Shown here piece after piece: positions 35,616 through 37,475 of a stretch of DNA of 37,475 bases (positions are counted from its first letter, which is position 1; each line of letters begins with the position of its first letter). Position numbers and translations under genes: made by a program. This DNA comes from Spirosoma fluviale. Its GTDB lineage: Bacteria; Bacteroidota; Bacteroidia; Cytophagales; Flexibacteraceae. The notes under the pieces were generated by a model. It saw only the letters and a list, made by a program, of their open reading frames with translations, searched no databases and had not been told where the DNA came from. The stretch is from positions 1-37,475 of the forward strand of contig CAMDMI010000002.1 of assembly GCA_945902135.1 (NCBI GenBank), written 5' to 3'.

Positions 35616-35656
35616 AAACGCCTGATATTCTATGGATGTCAGGCGTTTGCGTTTTC
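35616..35656 (+). terminator. Terminator after ssrA
   Basis: AAACGCCTGATAT/ATGTCAGGCGTTT is a 13-bp stem (one G-T pair) with a 7-base loop, followed by GCGTTTTCTCC. Confidence 0.8.
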
Positions 35657-35767
35657 TCCAAGTATTTTCAATATCCGGTGCAAATATTTGATTGAATCTT
35701 TGATAGGGTATTTTGTATAAGCAGTTCATCCCATATTTGCATTATCATTGTGGCATAACTTTCAATT

Positions 35768-36463
35768 TTGAATTTTAAAGAACTTCTCCGGTCTCAACCT
35801 ACTCTAAGGAGGTGGTCATATGGCATCTTGCTATGGTTGCGCGATAATCGGTTCTCGGTAAAAGGAACAGGTAATGTTATTATCTCTGAGGCTGCTCAAA
35901 TCGAAAGATGCAATATTCGGATAAGTGGTAATCATAATTCAATCACTTTCCTGCCCGGTGCTTCTGTAAAGGATTGTTTGATTGAACTTATTGGAAATCA
36001 CCATCAATTGCTCGTAGGCGAAAATGTGGTTCTTACCCAAAGCACACTCTGGTTTGAAGATGAAAATTGCAAGATTGTTATTGGCAAAGGAACAACGATG
36101 CAACGAAATGGACATATCGCCGTTACCGAGCCCGGCAGGTCTATTGAAATTGGGAAAAATTGTATGTTTAGTTTTGATGTCGATATCAGAAATGGCGACA
36201 GTCACTCAATCCTTAATGCTGACTCAGGTACCCGTGTGAATTGGGCAAAAAATATAAACATTGGGGATCATGTTTGGCTGGGTGCCTTCTCCCAAATTCT
36301 TGGAGGTGCGGATATTGGAGAAAATGCCATTGTTGGAATCAGGTCTCTTGTTAAAGGAAAAATTGAACCTGGCGTGATTGCTGCAGGTATTCCTGCCAAA
36401 ATAGTTAAATCTGGTTTTACCTGGGATAGTAAAAGAATTCTTGAAGGGGATCCTGGAATTTAA
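35768..36463 (+). CDS. Left-handed beta-helix (hexapeptide repeat) acyltransferase
   Basis: The 231-residue protein has hexapeptide repeats from about residue 34 to 215 (I-x-x-x-A-x pattern, e.g. VIISEAAQIERCNIRISGNH). The acetyltransferase end is NIGDHVWLGAFSQILGGADIGENAIVGI followed by GVIAAGIPAKIVK, as in LPS/capsule O-acetyltransferases. The catalytic His is probably in GDSHSIL. It likely modifies surface glycan. The TTG start is the only in-frame start downstream of a stop; weak initiation is possible. Confidence 0.82.
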   Translation: MNFKELLRSQPTLRRWSYGILLWLRDNRFSVKGTGNVIISEAAQIERCNIRISGNHNSITFLPGASVKDCLIELIGNHHQLLVGENVVLTQSTLWFEDENCKIVIGKGTTMQRNGHIAVTEPGRSIEIGKNCMFSFDVDIRNGDSHSILNADSGTRVNWAKNINIGDHVWLGAFSQILGGADIGENAIVGIRSLVKGKIEPGVIAAGIPAKIVKSGFTWDSKRILEGDPGI

Positions 36464-36470
36464 AATAAAT

Positions 36471-36536
36471 AGACTTTTGGTCGCATTAAGAGGCTTCTCT
36501 GCGGCAATCGTCTTAAATTTGAAGCAATAAAAGTCT
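36471..36536. repeat. Nested inverted repeats in the acyltransferase downstream gap
   Basis: AGACTTTT (36471-36478) and AAAAGTCT (36529-36536) pair perfectly. Inside, TTAAGA (36486-36491) pairs with TCTTAA (36511-36516). The whole could fold as one structured RNA, perhaps a terminator or small ncRNA. The rest of the 266-bp gap shows no gene. Confidence 0.4.
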
Positions 36537-36729
36537 TCTTACTTTGTAAATTCGACAACATTCAGCTTCCTTGTGATTCAAATTTTTGCAGCTGAAAATG
36601 TTTTTTGTTTTGGTAAATCACCTTACAAAACCTTGGATCAGTCATATGAAGAAACATTGCACCTTATTTATTCTGAATTTTTTGTCCTAATAATAACTGA
36701 GACAATACAATTTTAATTCAACAACCTAT

Positions 36730-37308
36730 ATGGAAAATAAATCTCACCGCTCAAGAATTGCACCTATAAGTATTGACTCTATGAGTCAGGAAATGCTGGA
36801 GATACTAAAAAAAATTCCAGGCGATGGACTTAAGGGTAAATTTTCGCCAGTGAATGTACTTGGTACTTTAATGTACAACACAGATACTTTACCTCAATTT
36901 TTAGACTATTGGGTCAATGCGAAACTAAAAATGGGATTTAGTATTCGCGAGCAAGAACTTATTATTCTCCGCATGGGTTTTCTGTATAATTGTAATTACG
37001 TTTGGAAACACCACATTCCGGTGGCTCTTGAGTTTGGTGTTGCCATGCATGAAATAGAAGCACTCAAGAAAGTACCGCTTTCACCCATTTTTAATCCTCG
37101 CGAAGAAGCATTACTGGTTCTTACAGACAGTCTGGTTAATGAAAGAAATATCAGCGATGACTTGTGGGATAAATACCAGGATAAACTTTCTGATTCTGAA
37201 AAAATCGATCTGATTACAATTGTATCTCAATATGTGGTGTTTGCGCTGGTAAATAATGTAATGAGGGTTGAGATTGAGTCGAATCTTGACGAATTCCCAT
37301 CACTTTAA
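36730..37308 (+). CDS. Carboxymuconolactone decarboxylase/AhpD-like family protein
   Basis: The 192-residue, mostly helical protein has the core IREQELIILRMGFLYNCNYVWKHHIPVA, matching the 'R..E..ilr....' and 'y.w..H' pattern of the CMD family (AhpD-like fold). The CxxC redox pair of AhpD is absent; a single Cys sits in YNCNYVWKHH. CMD proteins range from decarboxylases to peroxidase partners, so the function is uncertain. It is not obviously in an operon. Confidence 0.75.
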   Translation: MENKSHRSRIAPISIDSMSQEMLEILKKIPGDGLKGKFSPVNVLGTLMYNTDTLPQFLDYWVNAKLKMGFSIREQELIILRMGFLYNCNYVWKHHIPVALEFGVAMHEIEALKKVPLSPIFNPREEALLVLTDSLVNERNISDDLWDKYQDKLSDSEKIDLITIVSQYVVFALVNNVMRVEIESNLDEFPSL

Positions 37309-37424
37309 TTTCTGAATTTCAACCAGCATTTTCCCAAACATTAATTCCGGGATTTAATAAAATTGAATCAGGATTAACAAAGCTTTTTTCCAAGTAATAT
37401 GTGGAATTAATCCCTCAATAATTT

Positions 37425-37475
37425 TTACCTCATGTTGTGGTAAACCCGCTGGATGTCATCATCTTCCTCGAATTT
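37425..37475 (-). CDS. YebC/PmpR family transcriptional regulator, C-terminal fragment
   Basis: On the minus strand the last 51 bases encode KFEEDDDIQRVYHNMR followed by TAA. The 'EEDDDVQxVYxN' ending is the C-terminal signature of YebC/PmpR proteins, which are DNA-binding regulators or, in some cases, ribosome-associated translation factors. The remainder lies outside the window. Only 16 residues support the call. Confidence 0.7.
   Translation of the reverse strand, partial: KFEEDDDIQRVYHNMR

Noticed and set aside
35394-35729. 111-aa minus-strand ORF
   Set aside because: It is antisense to tmRNA and its terminator; such ORFs are a known artefact of ssrA.

Overview
The window is chromosomal DNA from a member of the Bacteroidota. 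The evidence is a complete gliding-motility/type IX secretion (T9SS) core (porP/sprF-like, gldK, gldL, gldM, gldN), a secreted protein with a T9SS C-terminal sorting domain, a DUF4271-hemD pair, promoters of the Bacteroidota type (-7 box TAnnTTTG), and A-rich start-codon leaders that almost never carry a Shine-Dalgarno sequence. A genus cannot be named from this sequence alone. Gene density is high, with no insertion sequence, prophage, CRISPR array or obvious island, so this is a housekeeping region.

Layout. 1-146 (-): N-terminus of a queuosine-precursor transporter. 364-2312 (+): groES-groEL, closed by a terminator. 2456-6628 (+): DbpA-like RNA helicase, a small coiled-coil membrane protein, an MGMT/ATL-like protein and asparagine synthetase. 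6697-8184 (+): guaB, convergent with an isocitrate dehydrogenase with a C-terminal extension (8255-9703, -). 9811-11433 (-): a GNAT acetyltransferase behind an FtsX/MacB-type permease. 11663-16158 (+): dnaB, a SAM methyltransferase and the T9SS cargo protein. 16255-20464 (-): glutathione peroxidase, a YtxH protein, then ftsK-lolA. 20481-24641 (+), divergent from ftsK: a small Omp85-family protein, WecA/TagO-like transferase, DUF4271 and hemD. 24699-30350 (+): the T9SS genes.

30724-35218 (+) is the translation/transcription block: tRNA-Tyr, tRNA-Gly, tRNA-Thr and tuf, a terminator, then tRNA-Trp, secE, nusG, rplK, rplA, rplJ and rplL. In most bacteria rpoB-rpoC follow rplL. Here rplL is followed by a hairpin terminator and the tmRNA gene ssrA (tag GEYNYAMAA), then a hexapeptide acyltransferase, an AhpD/carboxymuconolactone decarboxylase-like protein, and the C-terminal end of a YebC/PmpR regulator on the minus strand at the right edge.

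How it works together: the T9SS genes encode the trans-envelope motor (GldL/GldM), the periplasmic ring (GldK/GldN) and a PorP/SprF-type outer-membrane protein. The Calx-beta protein about 8.5 kb upstream is a plausible client. LolA and the Omp85 protein serve outer-membrane biogenesis, and WecA/TagO and the hexapeptide transferase serve surface glycans. I found no clearly unprecedented system. The most notable points are the rplL/ssrA junction without rpoBC, probable leaderless promoters at dnaB and asnB, a Shine-Dalgarno-like site at porP/sprF in an otherwise SD-poor region, and two unexplained non-coding structures (30597-30613 and 36471-36536).
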